Source of the DNA: Verticillium longisporum | Lineage: Eukaryota > Ascomycota > Sordariomycetes > Glomerellales > Plectosphaerellaceae | Assembly: GCA_019188255.1 (NCBI GenBank) | Contig: JAETXT010000005.1 | Coordinates: 5,828,001 to 5,892,000 of the forward strand | Length of the DNA stretch: 64,000 bases | Reading direction: 5' to 3' | Part shown: positions 1-12,935 of the stretch, piece by piece | How positions within the stretch are numbered: the stretch's first letter is position 1 | Layout of the letters: every line of letters begins with the position of its first letter | Position numbers and translations under genes: made by a program | The notes under the pieces: generated by a model | The model's database searches: none | What the model was told of the DNA's origin: nothing | The model's input: only the letters and a program-made list of their open reading frames with translations

Positions 1-1219
1 GGCTTCCCTGGCGTGTGGGGTTACCAGCAGACTCACGGTCTGGGTCTGCTGGAGTACCTGCAGTGGGCTGAGGACATGAACCTCGAAGTCGGTCGGTCGA
101 TCCGTCGTCAAGTCGTGGGAAGCTCCTTGCTAACACATGACAGTCATTGGCGTATGGGCTGGCCTTGCCCTGAACGGCGACATCACTCCCAAGGACAAGC
201 TCCAACCCTTTATCGACGATGCCTTTGACCAAATCGAGTTCATCCGCGGCCCTGCTGACTCCAAGTGGGGTGCCCGTCGTGCTGAGCTTGGCCACCCTGA
301 GCCCTTCAAGCTCGACTACGTCGAGATCGGCAACGAGGACTGGCTCGCTGGAGGCGCCGCCGGCTGGGAGTCCTACAAGGAATACCGCTTCCCCATGTTC
401 CTCGAGGCCATCAACGAGCGCTACCCCGACATTCAGGTCATCGCCTCGGGCGCCAGTTCCGACGGCCACGACATCCCAGCCCCGGCCATCGGCGACTACC
501 ACCCGTACCGCACGCCCGACGCGCTCGTCGACGAGTTTGACCGCTTCGACAACGACGTCGGCCACATTGTCGGCGAGGTCGCCGCCACGCACCCCAACGG
601 CGGCACCTCCTGGGAAGGCGGCCTCCACCCCTTCCCCTGGTGGATCGGCACCGTCGGCGAGGCCGTCTCCATGATCGGCTACGAGCGCAACGCCGACCGC
701 ATCCCCGGCACATTTTACGCGCCCGTCCTGCGCAACATGAACCGCTGGCAGTGGGCCGTGACCCTCGTCCAGTTCGCCGCCGACTCGGCCCTCACCACGC
801 GCTCCACGAGCTGGTACCTCTGGGAGCTCTTCGCCGCGCACCCCATGACCCAAACGCTGCCCGCCACGGGCTCCTTCGACCCGCTCTTCTACGTCGCCGG
901 CAGGAACGAGGACGCCGGCAGCTTCGTCTGGAAGGGCGCTGTCTACAACACGACCGACAGCGCCGACGTGCCTGTCACGGTCGACTTTGAGGGCGTCGAC
1001 GCTGGCGCCAAGGCCCTTCTGACGGTGCTCTCGAACCCGAGCACCGACCCGTATGCCTACAACGATCCCTTTACCGGCGTGAACATTGTGGACACTGAGG
1101 TCATTGATCTCGTGGCGAACGAGGATGGCGTCTTCGAGTTTACGCTGCCCGAGTTGTCGGTTGCTGTGCTCGACACGGATACGAAGCGCAAGTGCAAGCG
1201 GGGGTCGAAGCGACAGTGA
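1..1219 (+). CDS. GH51 alpha-L-arabinofuranosidase (3' part, 5' end outside window)
   Basis: The enzyme releases terminal arabinofuranosyl residues from arabinan and arabinoxylan. Coding is 1-91 and 144-1219, joined across a 52 bp intron (92-143; donor GTCGGT, branch CTAAC, acceptor ACAG). The join gives the family-typical run MNLEVVIGVWAG. About 389 residues are present. The reading frame enters from the left edge, so the start and N-terminal third are missing. EIGNED (around base 331) holds the general acid/base Glu of clan GH-A. The Glu in IVGEVA (around 570) is the likely nucleophile by position. A YLWELF segment near 820 and a beta-rich C-terminal domain follow. The very basic tail (KRKCKRGSKRQ) is unusual. 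Secretion cannot be judged without the N-terminus. Confidence 0.88.
92..143 (+). other. Intron in the GH51 gene
   Basis: GT..AG intron of 52 bp with a CTAAC branch site about 9 bases before the AG. It was chosen because it is the only donor/acceptor pair that keeps the GH51 frame. Confidence 0.75.
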
Positions 1220-4200
1220 GGGCGTGTTGTGCTGCGCTCGACATAGAACATGACCTCGTGGAAGTCTGCATCGCGATGCGACTTTTCCGTAGTAATGAAA
1301 TGATCTTTTTTATGTTTACCGTGAGGCTCCATGTGATGCCTTTGCTACATGTCCGACATCATCAGCCTGGGCGTTGACTCGAAATCAGACAACTTGCGCT
1401 ACTCGAGGCGGTTCGAGTTGGAGGTGCGTCACGCCACATGAAGGAAGGGGGCCAATCTTACACAAAAGCACACGGGTTCCAGTTCATCATTTGTTCTTCT
1501 AGTTCCCCCAGTCGAATGAGGGCCTGCAGTTGGGGTCACCAGCGTGCGAACCAGATCCCAGACATCATGTGAGGTATTGCCGTTTCGGGAGGCTCACATG
1601 CTTCCCCCAACACCGCTGCCAAACGACGCGTGACAGGGTACGAGAAGGGTCATAATTCACCTAATAAAAGGCCTCGCAGATGCCTCGCAACGTTTTACTC
1701 GACATCTGGTCGCTTTTCTCGTGGTCATGCTACGAATGCGGGTGCCGATACATCAAACCGCCCTCACCGTTACAAGTCGACCATGAACAGCCTGGCGCAA
1801 TTTACTCTTCTGACTGTCCTCTCTCGAGGGCGGTTTCAGGGCTATGAAAATCAGATCTGGAACGGATCAAGAGCTTCGCTGCCGATCGTCTCCCCAACAA
1901 AGTCGAGTAATCGGCCAGTCAGCCAGCACTCCAGCGAAGAAAGGAGCGAGGGTCGAAAACAGAGCGATAAGGGGAGACCTCGACATAGAGGCCGCAGCAG
2001 CTCAGCGGGCCCTGGTAGCAGCCACAGCGACGGAGACGATGCCGGATCTTATCTGAAAGGCGAACTGTATTCTGCCGTTCTACTGGCACAATCCTTCGTC
2101 ATACTCGGGGAAATTGGTCTTATAGGCTGCAGCGCCGTGGAAGAGACTGATGACGATGGATTTGAGAGTTGGAACAGGTGATGCTCAGCCATTTTACTAG
2201 GTTTGCGCAGCATAGCTGACAGTAATAGACTGCTCGAATTCTGCCTCCTGCCGCTCCTGATCTTCTTCAGCCTCTCGATATCGACGCTCCTCATGCATCT
2301 TGTTGGGTGCCTCAGCATCACGTTCCATTTGAGTGTCCAGGCAGCCGGATCACTATTTGCGACATTCTGTGGCGTCATCGTCCTAGCCGCCTCGGTTGGT
2401 CTGGCAGGAGACAAGGAACCCTCTTCTGCGTTCAATGGGTTCGTTGCCGTTTTGTGTGGATTTGGAGTCCTTTGGTACGGTTCTTCAGGCTTTTCCCTCT
2501 GTATTTGTCTTACTGACGCGACCAGGACACTTTTCATCGTTGGATTCCTCCAGGCTAGTTGGGCCTGGCACAGAAGAGACTGTCTTCAGCAGGATATCAG
2601 GGCATCATCAGGAAGTGCCAAGGGCTACGGCACCACATCAGGGGAGCTGGCTGTCGAGCAAGAAGGGCTGGACGACTTGCAGTAGCATGGCCGTGCCTCC
2701 ATCCACCACACACGATTCATTTTCATGTTAAATTATCGCTGACGATAATGCATCAATGTTGACACTTGTACGGGTTCTCCAACTGTGAGGCTGGTTGATG
2801 TATCAAAGTGGTAACTCGATGTCCGGGTTGTCGTTCTTGGTGCCACGCATGTCCGTCCATCATGGTGGAGATAAACCGTCTTAAAGCGGCTCGACGCAGG
2901 CTGAGCGATCACTCCAATAAGTCGGGCCTAGAGAGGGCTGTCTATAACGAGCAACGAGCGCGCCCGTCGAAAGAAGGTGGGATCGTTGTTTCAACTTATC
3001 GGACTCATCAGCGCCCTGATATTCCTCTAGTATGTATCAACAGGTCGGCCCGAACGCAAGCTGGAGAATATTTCTGAGGGAACGGCATACTTCTCTTTTG
3101 TTCACCCCTTTGCTTTATTGACCACGCATACTGTTTGTCTGGATATCCACCACGCTGCGACTCAACGCATCCTTGCCTTACACTCAAGCAGAGACTTCCA
3201 TCCTGAAACCTATGTTAGTTTCAAGGCCTCATGTGATAGAGATTCCATAGATAGGGCCAGGAGCGTGTGGTGCCCACAATTCAAGCACCCGTCGACATTC
3301 CAGTCCACGCACATAAATTCCTAGTCCAACCCCCCCTTTTTGTCGTACTAGACACTCCCGGCCGTATTGCGCATGTCTCGGTTCTTTCTGCTACGACGCA
3401 GTACCCGCAGATTCGGCGCGACCTTCCATGTCCAATACACCAGATTGAAACAGTTGGAATTAAAGGGGCCCGGAACATATCTCGCGCGATACTGACATGC
3501 GCTGTCGAGTCACGAGAACCAGGAATTGAGGGCGACATAAGCCCCCCCTGATCGGCCAAGGCTCCGCGTGGGGTATGGACGTGGCAGCTGTGCGTACGTT
3601 GGCTGTGCAGCTCAAAGCTTCACGAGCGCTTATGATATCTCAGTAAGGAGTCGTGAGAAGGGGATGCAGGACATGTCAATTGTGGTGTTCGGGTGACACC
3701 CAATACGTGATTTAACATGCTATGCCTAAGGTAGTGCTTACAACTGAACACGCAATACGTAACCTCCAACGTCTTTCTGAACGACGCAGCCGTATCAGTC
3801 AGCGGCATGTTAAACGTCCCCGATGGAATAGTGCAGCTCCTTCTTGCAGCCCGAGCAATGGAGGACCCCCTGGTTGGTAAGGTACACAGGTATTGGCCAG
3901 GGGCCACTACTAGCCAGCGTTCAACTGCGAGCATGGCTGTTGTGTCGTTTTCAAAGTGACCCCCAAAGGGCTGTAGCGCTGCCAACGTCGGGCTGGCGCA
4001 GTCTTGTTGAGCTCGGTCCGGGCCGCAAGATGAGTCCGGTAACTGAGCACGCTACATGTCCGGTCAGAATGGGTCATTGCTTCTTCCAGGTCGTTCCAAG
4101 GTTCATTACGCATGCACCTTGACCGAACACGCACCCGCGGGAAAGGTGAAGTTAGGGGCTTCAGCATCATGAGATTAGATTGTGAAGCACCTCTTCTACG

Positions 4201-6498
4201 TTCGCCTCTTAGGCACATGGGCCTGTTTCCCCAAGCAGGAAAACGGGGTATAGATCTGATGGCCTACATCCTGGGGCCCGGAGTTTGTGTCGTCTCCGCG
4301 TCCGATTTCGACAGGGCGACGCAGGTGCAAGTCCGAAGTCAGCCCCTGAAATGGCATCGACTTCTGTTCGACATTATTACCTGGTTTTGCCTACTGCTCG
4401 CGTCACAGCAACAGGCATTGAAAACGAAGACAAGAGTTGATCAGGTACTAGAAAAAGGGCACAATGCATCCCGAACACCAATCCAGGCTTTGCAATTGGA
4501 GTAGGTGTGACATGATGTTTCCGCTTGCAAATTGTGCTGCCGTCCTTTCAATGAGATGACCACATATCTCGACGGAGCAGATTGGCATTTCAGTCTGATA
4601 ATTCTGCTGTTCCCTGATACTTTTCTTGTGCTTACTTGATGTCTCATGTGGTTCGTATCGTGGTGCTAATTGTACTGGCTCACGAGTAAGAGAAACTTCG
4701 GCTTAGCATTACTGATTTGAATGAAGAAGAAGAAGTATGAGTCGCAGTCTACCAGATAGGGCACAGTCGAAACGAACAAACAGAAGACACTTCAATCGCT
4801 AGGTGTCTTTCGGAGCCTTCTTCAGACGTTGCGATACAGATGCCATCTGTTGCCACCTGGAAATAGCTCCGCCGAATAGTTCGACTCGTTGCGACAAGAA
4901 ATGTCGATCTCTTCGCAATCGCTTTCGCAACGTGAGGCCCCTGCGCCCACCCCCACAATTTCGAAGCACTGCATACACACACGTAGACAGACTTGTCGTC
5001 GACACAAATCGCAGCAGGCAAGTCACCAGCGTCTCTGACGACTTTCCAAATCCTGGCGCACGCTGCTGCCTGTCCATCACGAGCTCGGCAATATGAACGT
5101 CCATGGTGCAGAATGCCGTGTCCACGTCTGCAGAGATCGGACTTCGGGGAACGGGAATGCCGTGTCGTACGTTCGGGCTTCGAAGGGGACTTTGTGATCG
5201 GGACAACGGATTGCCGGGTGCATGTTCTCCCCCCCCCCTTTTTGGTTGCCCGTTGTATTCTGCCAGAACAGCCAGGCCTCGTCACATTTTTCCGACCTGG
5301 CTAGGTACCCTGACGTCCACGGAAAGAGCGCGCCCGCGCTGGGAAGTTTCGGTGGCAGGCCCTCGCACACGCAGGAATACAAGACCCGAATACGCGGGTT
5401 CCTAGTGGCCACGCCAGCGTCAGCCTTATTAGGGGTGGGAAGCACAGGAAGGGTCAGGCAGAAGAAGGTTCCTGCCGCCCGCCGGACAAAGTTTCGGACC
5501 CCCTATGCCTTCCATGCCTTCCACGAAGCGAAGGAGGGCGGGGCAGAGCACAGTACTGTAGCGAGTCAAATGGTGACGGGCACGAGCACGAGTACGAGTG
5601 GCAGGGACGTGTGAGCATGGTCAGCATCTGTCTCTCGTCAGCATGCTGAAAGTGGCACGCAGAGTTTGACGCGAACAAAGGACGATCCGTAACAAAAACC
5701 CCCCTCGCTAAAAACAATCGTCAAACAAGAAACGAAGATGAAGTTGGCTGAGAGAGAGGAGGGGCGGCATGTCGTCGCCAATGCAAACCGTTGCTTCTTT
5801 GGTCACGGTCTCAGCCTCCTCCAGGCTTGTGAGCCTACGAAGTGCCTCTTTACGGACCAGCGAGCCGGAGTTTAAGTGGTTTTCGGGCCTCTGCAAGAAC
5901 CCGTTCGGCGGCGGAGACGATGGCACATTGATAAGCTTACACGTGGAGGATCATCGCCAATGTCCAGAAAATTGTTGGTCGGAGTCTTGGCCCGCCCAGG
6001 CATCGAGCCGTTGGCGAACAATTCGCGTTCCGCAGGCCGCAGGGACAGGCGCTTGATTCTGGTGGGTTTTCTGCTTCTTGGTGGGTTGCGGTGGGTTGGT
6101 GGGTGTGTGGGTGATGAGCGAGCCATGTGCGGCGGACGGTGGGTTCAAGGGGAGGGGAGGGGCGAAAAAAGCAGATTGTCGCGATCCCGAAAGATGGTGC
6201 GCAGGCGGCATGCCATCATCGGATGGCACCAAGCATCGCCGCGACTCGGTTTGTACGAGAGTCGGGCTCGATACCGGGTTCGGGTCGATCGAAGACCCCG
6301 AGAAGAGAGTGGAGACGGGCGAGGTGCAAGACCACTGAGGCCGTCAGCACCAGGACTCATTAGCACAGGACTCGTTAGGCTACAGCACCAGCAGCTCCAA
6401 AGTCCCAGGGCACCTGCGCGCACCGCATGGCAGTGGCCGCCCCACTTGACGGGAGACAACCTCGCTTGCGGCTCTCGACAATTTGCTCGCTCCCCTAC

Positions 6499-6530
6499 CA
6501 CCTACCACCTAGGTAGGTAGGTACCTACCT
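6499..6530. repeat. AGGT/ACCT tetranucleotide palindrome
   Basis: ACCT and AGGT units run into a perfect 16 bp palindrome (6515-6530). Related motifs recur at 21363-21374, 56862-56876 and 57212-57228, always between genes. Confidence 0.7.
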
Positions 6531-7157
6531 GTCAGCCTAGTGACCCATTGGGTGGTCATTCTTACGGCGCCTGCAGTGAGGTGCCCGCCCCTTCCCCCTT
6601 CCATCGGTTCCCTGCATGGTCCTGCCGATGCATGCCCTGTCGATACACGCTCAACATGCTCAACTTGCTCATTGTTGCTCGCGTGGCGCTTGACAGGTGC
6701 AGTTTGACGACAGCTGCGTGAGACGAGCCGAGCATGTTTTCGACCAACGAAACAGCGACCTTGATAAGAGGTCCCGGCGCTTCTTCCTCTCTCGCTGCTC
6801 TTGTCTCCCTCGTCTCTGGCCCCAAACAAAACATCCGCAAGCCCTTCACTGCACACCCCCTACCCCACCAACGGGAGCCATTTCATCCGCATCCCAGGCT
6901 TGCGGAGGCGATCCCGGGGCCCACCGTGCCGAGGCTCGCTCATTGGACGACCACTGCTGTGCTCGGGACAATACAAGACACCGATGGCTCTGAGGGTCAG
7001 CACAATCTGAGCGAATCTGCGGGCAGATGAGGAATCTCATCTCACACGTCCCAGGGCCTCGCCTCCACTGGTCGAGCGACCATGCGAGAGGAGCTCATCA
7101 TGATTGATCATGACGGCGCGCGGCGCGCGGCCCCGAATTTTCGACCTGGGGTTCGGG

Positions 7158-7158
<1 letters not shown>

Positions 7159-7194
<36 letters not shown>
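7159..7194. repeat. (CCAG)9 microsatellite
   Basis: Nine uninterrupted copies of CCAG, followed by two GTCAG units. Confidence 0.95.
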
Positions 7195-8286
7195 GTCAGG
7201 TCAGGCACGAAATGTGAAGATGGAGAGAGACAGACAAACAGACACGGCCAGGGAATGATATCAACTGGAATGAGTACCATTGTTGTGATCCATCTCCTGT
7301 GTACATACCTCGCGCGGCCTGGCGCCACCCGTACCATCGAGCCCAGCTGTCAGAGCCTCGTTTGTTTGAGGCCTGATTCAGGAGGCAAGACAACGATGCT
7401 CGATTGCTTGGATCCTGCACGGAAAAGCGCAAGGGTCTGAGGTGAGTTGGTGGGTTTGAGCTGGTGGGTCGGGTCACTTCGGCTGGGGCATTGTTACCTT
7501 GCCTTACCAGCACAGCAAGTTCGCCCTAGCGCCCTGGCTCCCCTTCTGCGGAAACTTCTCCCGAATCTGCACCTGCTGGGCCTCCCGAACGAGTCGCCGA
7601 CCCTGTGTCAAACATGACAGGCTCATCGGGTTCCTGTCCAAGTCCGAAAGCACGTTCCATCAGCCTAGAGCACTCGCGTTCGGTCATCGTCGCACTGCAA
7701 AGTTGCCCCGATGAGGTTCGCTGTGTTTTGGTTTCTGTCTCCCATTCGTCACATTCGCTGTATGGTTTCCCTGGCTTCGCCTTGTTGGGTCGGGCATAAC
7801 CCACTTTGACCTCCTTGCTCTTGCCCTTTCGTAACTTTCTTGTCGTGGACTTTTGGGCGCATGTTTGCCCCCCCTTCCTCACTCTGATCCTGTCACTAGA
7901 TTCGCACCCCCCTCCCCCACCCCCGCTTACCCGTCTGTTGTCCTTGCTCCTTTCCGTTTCGGGATCTCACCTGCTTCTGCCTCTCATCGCCATCAACCCT
8001 ACTTACATCGCCCTCATCCTGCTCTCTTTCTCTCTCTCTTGGAACCCGGTCTTTCTCTCTTACCTGTTCCTCTTCAACCCTCTTCCCTTCTTCACGACGC
8101 TCCTTCCCCCCCTTCTTCTCCCCCCTCCCCAACCCCACTACAGTAATACTCTTAATATCCACATATCACAAGGACCGCTTGACAGAAGCAACGGTACAGA
8201 GGGAGAGAAGCTGAAGACAACAACAACCGAACACTACCCTAACGGCATCAGTGGCGAGCGACCTGTCGCAACTAAAACCGCCCACC

Positions 8287-11200
8287 ATGTCCGTCCCGGG
8301 GATCAACGGTATCCCCACGAATTATGACGGTACCGCCCAGGGCACCGGCGTGCCCGTGACCGACCGGCCAGGCCACTCCGAGCTCGAGCAGGATGTTCAC
8401 GACACTACCGCCACGCGCGCTACCTCGCTGACCGAGGTCGCCCACAGCGACACGACGCGTCACGAAAAGTCGAGCCCCGTCAACGGCGACGCCGTCGAGG
8501 CTGAGGAGCCCATCGACGACGATTCCGAGATGGAGCGCCGCGCTTCCATCGTCCAGTCTCTGGCGCGCAAGTACTCCCACACATCTCACAAGCTCCCCGC
8601 CGGCACCAACCCCTTCCTCGCCGCCCAGCAGGAGGACTCGTTCCTGAACCCTGCCTCTGCCAACTTCAGCGCTCGGACCTGCGCCAAGGCCGTCGTCGAA
8701 TTGGTCAATGCCAACGGCCAGGGTTTCCGCACGGCAGGTGTCGCCTTCCAGCACCTCAACGTCTACGGTTTCGGCCAGGCCACCGACTACCAGAAGGATG
8801 TCGCCAACATCTGGCTCTCGCTCGCCGGCACGGTTCGCTCTCTCATCGGTGGCGGCCAGAGGCGCATCGACATTCTGCGTAGCTTCGACGGCATTGTTCG
8901 TCACGGCGAGATGCTTGTCGTCCTCGGCCCCCCTGGTTCTGGCTGCTCCACCTTCCTCAAGACGATTGCTGGCGAGATGAACGGTCTGCACTCGGATCAG
9001 AGCTCCTACTTCAACTACCAGGGCGTCACCGCCAAGGAGATGCACACGAACCACCGCGGCGAGGCCATCTACACCGCCGAGGTCGATGTCCACTTCCCCC
9101 AGCTCAGCGTTGGTGACACGCTCACCTTCGCCGCTCGCGCCCGTCAGCCCCGCCACCTGCCCGAGGGCCTCAACAAGAACGACTTCTCCTCGCATCTCAG
9201 GGATGTCGTCATGGCCATGTTCGGCATTTCTCACACCGTCAACACCCGCGTCGGCAATGAGTACATTCGTGGTGTCTCTGGTGGTGAGCGCAAGCGTGTC
9301 ACCATTGCCGAGGCCGCGCTGTCTGGCGCCCCTCTCCAGTGCTGGGACAACTCGACCCGTGGTCTCGACTCTGCCAACGCCGTGGAGTTCTGCAAGACCC
9401 TCCGCCTCGAGACTGAGCTGTTCAACACGACAGCCTGCGTTTCCATCTACCAGGCCCCTGGCAGTGCCTACGACCTGTTCGACAAGGCCACCGTTCTGTA
9501 CGAGGGTCGCCAGATCTTCTTCGGACGTGCCGATGAGGCCCGCCAGTACTTCGTCGACCTTGGCTTCCACTGCCCGCCTCGCGCCACGACGCCCGATTTC
9601 CTGACCTCCATGACCAGTCCTCAGGAGCGTATCGAGCGTGAGGGTTTCGAGGGCCGCACCCCTCGCACGCCCGACGACTTTGCCACCGCCTGGAGGAACA
9701 GCCCCAACTACAAGGCCCTTCAGGCCGAGATTGAGGAGTACAAGACGCAGCACCCTCTCAACGGCCCCGACGCTGAGGCTTTCCGTGCCCACAAGCACGC
9801 TCAGCAGGCCAAGGGCCAGCGTGTCAAGAGCCCCTTCACCCTCTCTTTCATGCAGCAGGTGCAGCTGTGCCTGTGGCGTGGCTGGCAGCGCCTCATCGGC
9901 GACCCATCCATCACCGTGGGTTCGCTGATCGGCAACACTGTCATGGCCCTCATTATCGGCTCCGTCTTCTACAACCTCCAGAACACCTCCGCAAGCTTCT
10001 TCCAGCGCGGTGCCCTTCTCTTCTTCGCCCTGCTCATGAACGCTTTCGCTAGTGCTCTCGAAGTAAGTTGCCGTCAAGCACCGTACGCCCTAAAGATGGA
10101 ATGCTAATGAACGATGCAGATTCTGACCCTGTACGCCCAACGTCCCATTGTTGAAAAGCATAGTCGATACGCTCTATACCATCCCTCTGCCGAAGCCGTT
10201 GCGTCCATGCTTGTCGACATGCCGTACAAGCTGCTCAACTGTCTCGTCTTCAATATCACGCTCTACTTTATTACGAATCTGCGGCGAGAGGCGGGTGCCT
10301 TCTTCTTCTTCCTGCTCATCTCGTTCTTCACGGTTCTGGCCATGTCTATGATTTTCCGCACGATCGCCTCATCGTCGCGCACTCTCTCGCAAGCCATGGT
10401 CCCCGCCGCCATCCTGATTCTCATCCTCGTCATCTTCACCGGTTTCGTCATTCCCACGCCGTACATGCTGGATTGGTGCCGCTGGCTCAACGATGTCGAC
10501 TCCTTGGCATACGCCTGTGAGGCCCTCGTCTAGAATGAGCTCCACAGCCGCAGCTTCATCTGCACCATCTACGTACCCACCGCGGACCCTGCCGCCGGCA
10601 TCGAGAATGTCAGCAACGACAGCCGTGTCTGCACTGCCGTCGGATCCATTCCCGGCAATGACTTTGTCAACGGTGACGCGTACGCCTCTCTGTCTTTCGG
10701 ATACGAGTGGGCCAACCGCTGGCGCAACTTTGGCATTCTCATCGCCTTCATGCTCGGCTTCCTCGTCATCTACATGGTGGCCGCCGAGTTCGTGTCTGAG
10801 AAGAAGTCCAAGGGTGAGGTTCTCGTGTTCCGTCGTGGATACAAGCCTTCTGCCTTCAACGAGAAGCACGCCCAGGATGATCCCGAGGACATGGTCCGCG
10901 TCGGTCCCGTCACGACTCCTGAGCGCGCTCGCGTTACCGAGAAGGGCCAGGACGCCGGCTTCATCCAGAGGCAGACCTCCATCTTCCACTGGAACAATGT
11001 CTGCTACGAGGTCAAGATTAAGAAGGAGACGCGCCGTATCCTGGATAACGTTGATGGTTGGGTCAAGCCTGGCACTCTGACGGCTCTGATGGGTGTCTCT
11101 GGTGCTGGCAAGACTACTCTGCTGGATTGTTTGGCCGACCGTACCTCTATGGGTGTCATTACCGGCGAGATGCTTGTCGACGGCTACCAGCGTGACACAT

Positions 11201-12935
11201 CCTTCCAGCGCAAGACCGGCTACGTCCAACAGCAGGATCTCCACCTTGAGACTACTACAGTCCGCGAGGCGCTCAACTTCTCCGCTCTCCTCCGTCAACC
11301 CGCCCACGTCCCCAAGGCCGAGAAGCTCGCCTACGTTGATGAGGTTATCAAACTACTTGATATGGAGGAGTACGCCGAAGCCGTTGTCGGTGTTCCCGGT
11401 GAAGGTCTCAACGTTGAGCAGCGTAAGCGTCTCACCATCGGTGTCGAGCTTGCCGCTAAGCCTCCCTGCTGCTGTTCGTTGACGAGCCTACCTCCGGTCT
11501 TGATTCGCAAACCTCGTGGGCTATCCTCGACCTTCTCGAGAAGCTCACCAAGTCGGGCCAGGCCATTCTCTGCACCATCCACCAGCCTTCTGCCATGCTG
11601 TTCCAGCGCTTCGACCGTCTTCTCTTCCTCGCCAAGGGTGGCCGCACCGTGTACTTTGGCGACATTGGCGAGAACTCGCGCCACATGATTGCCTACTTCG
11701 AGCGCATCAGCGGTACCACCTGTCCCGCCGAGGCCAACCCCGCTGAGTGGATGCTCGAGGTTATCGGTGCCGCCCCCGGCTCTCACACTGAGGTCGATTG
11801 GTTCGAAGCCTGGCGCCAGAGCCCCGAGTACGCTGCTACGCAGGCCGAGCTCCAGCGTCTCAAGGATGAGCGTGCCCCTCAGGACCCGTCGTCATCGAAG
11901 GAGGACACTGCCTCGTACCGCGAATTCGCTGCCAGCTTCGGAACCCAGCTCTACGAGGTCACCCACCGTGTGTTCCAGCAGTACTGGCGCACCCCATCAT
12001 ACATCTACTCTAAGGCCGCCCTCTGCATTCTCGTCGCTCTCTTCATCGGCTTCGTCTTCTTCGATGCCCCCAACTCGATGCAAGGTCTTCAGAACCAGAT
12101 GTTTGCCATTTTCAACATTCTCACCGTCTTTGGTCAGCTCGTGCAGCAGACCATGCCCTACTTTGTCATTCAACGGTCCCTCTATGAGGTTCGTGAGCGA
12201 CCTTCCAAGGTATATGGCTGGAAGATCTTCATGCTGTCGCAGATCATTGTGGAACTCCCCTGGAACTCCCTCATGGCTGTGCTCATGTACGTCTGCTGGT
12301 ACTACCCTGTCGGCCTTCAGAACAACGCCATTGCCGCCGGTCAGACCACCGAACGTGGCGTCCTGATGTTCCTTTTCCTGCTGATTTTCCTCCTGTTCAC
12401 CTCAACCTTCACCGACTTTATCATTGCCGGTTTCGAGACGGCCGAGGCTGGTGCCAACATTGCCAACGTCCTCTTCATGCTCTGCCTCATCTTCTGCGGT
12501 GTCCTCGCCAACCCCGATACGCTGCCTGGCTTCTGGATCTTCATGTACCGGGTGTCACCGTTCACGTACATTGTCGCAGGCATGCTATCGGTGGCGGTCG
12601 CCAACACCAACGTGGTCTGCGCCGACAACGAGCTCCTCAGCATTGTGCCACCGTCCGGTGAAACCTGCTCCGATTACCTGGGTCCCTGGATGGAGCAGTT
12701 CGGCGGTTACCTCACCGACGCCACCATCAACTCGACCAGCGAGTGCCAGATGTGCACCATGGACAAGACAAACACCTTCCTGAACTCGCTCAACATTGAC
12801 TATGCCGACCGCTGGAGAAACTTTGGCATCGGCTGGGCGTTTATCATCTTCAACATCTTGGCGGCGCTGGGTCTGTACTGGCTGGCGCGTGTGCCCAAGA
12901 AGGGTGGCCTCTTCGGCAAGAAGAAGCAGGAGTAA
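8287..12935 (+). CDS. PDR-subfamily (ABC-G) full-size drug-efflux ABC transporter, interrupted by an in-frame TAG and one frameshift
   Basis: Exons are 8287-10062 and 10120-12935 (57 bp intron, phase 0). The order is reversed (NBD-TMD)2, as in CDR/PDR5 plasma-membrane efflux pumps. Allowing one missing base, the product is about 1,530 residues, normal for the family. NBD1 has the degenerate Walker [10 protein letters not shown] (near residue 215), signature VSGGERKRV and a degenerate Walker [17 protein letters not shown]2 has a canonical Walker [10 protein letters not shown] (near 917), the weak signature LNVEQRKRL and Walker [18 protein letters not shown] 8287 sits in CCACCATG. Two lesions stand out. 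One is a TAG at 10531-10533 (near residue 730), with the same frame continuing on both sides. The other is a one-base loss at about 11463 in the AAKP-LLLF stretch. Everything else is conserved, so this is either a very recent pseudogene or sequencing error. Confidence 0.93.
10063..10119 (+). other. Intron in the ABC transporter gene
   Basis: GTAAGT donor, GCTAAT branch, GATGCAG acceptor. It is 57 bp, phase 0, and lies within the first transmembrane domain. Confidence 0.85.

Larger units (their letters stand above)
1220..8286. other. Seven-kilobase stretch without a recognisable gene; promoter of the ABC transporter at its right end
   Basis: No frame here shows a domain I recognise, and open frames are short and conflict between strands. 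Two stretches look more protein-like than the rest. On the plus strand, 2203-2685 is hydrophobic (160 codons). On the minus strand, about 2207-2350 reads as a Glu/Arg/Gln-rich helix (HEERRYREAEEDQERQEAEF) in a different frame. These two overlap and cannot both be real. A CCAG microsatellite lies at 7159-7194 and an AGGTAGGTACCTACCT palindrome at 6515-6530. From about 7805 to 8160 the plus strand is strongly C/T-rich, as is common just upstream of well-expressed fungal genes; this is the likely promoter and 5' leader of the ABC transporter. Confidence 0.5.

Noticed and set aside
8272..10077. A 601-codon open frame antisense to the ABC transporter
   Set aside because: It mirrors codon bias of the real gene; its translation is low-complexity (Gly/Val/Glu/Leu) with no domain.
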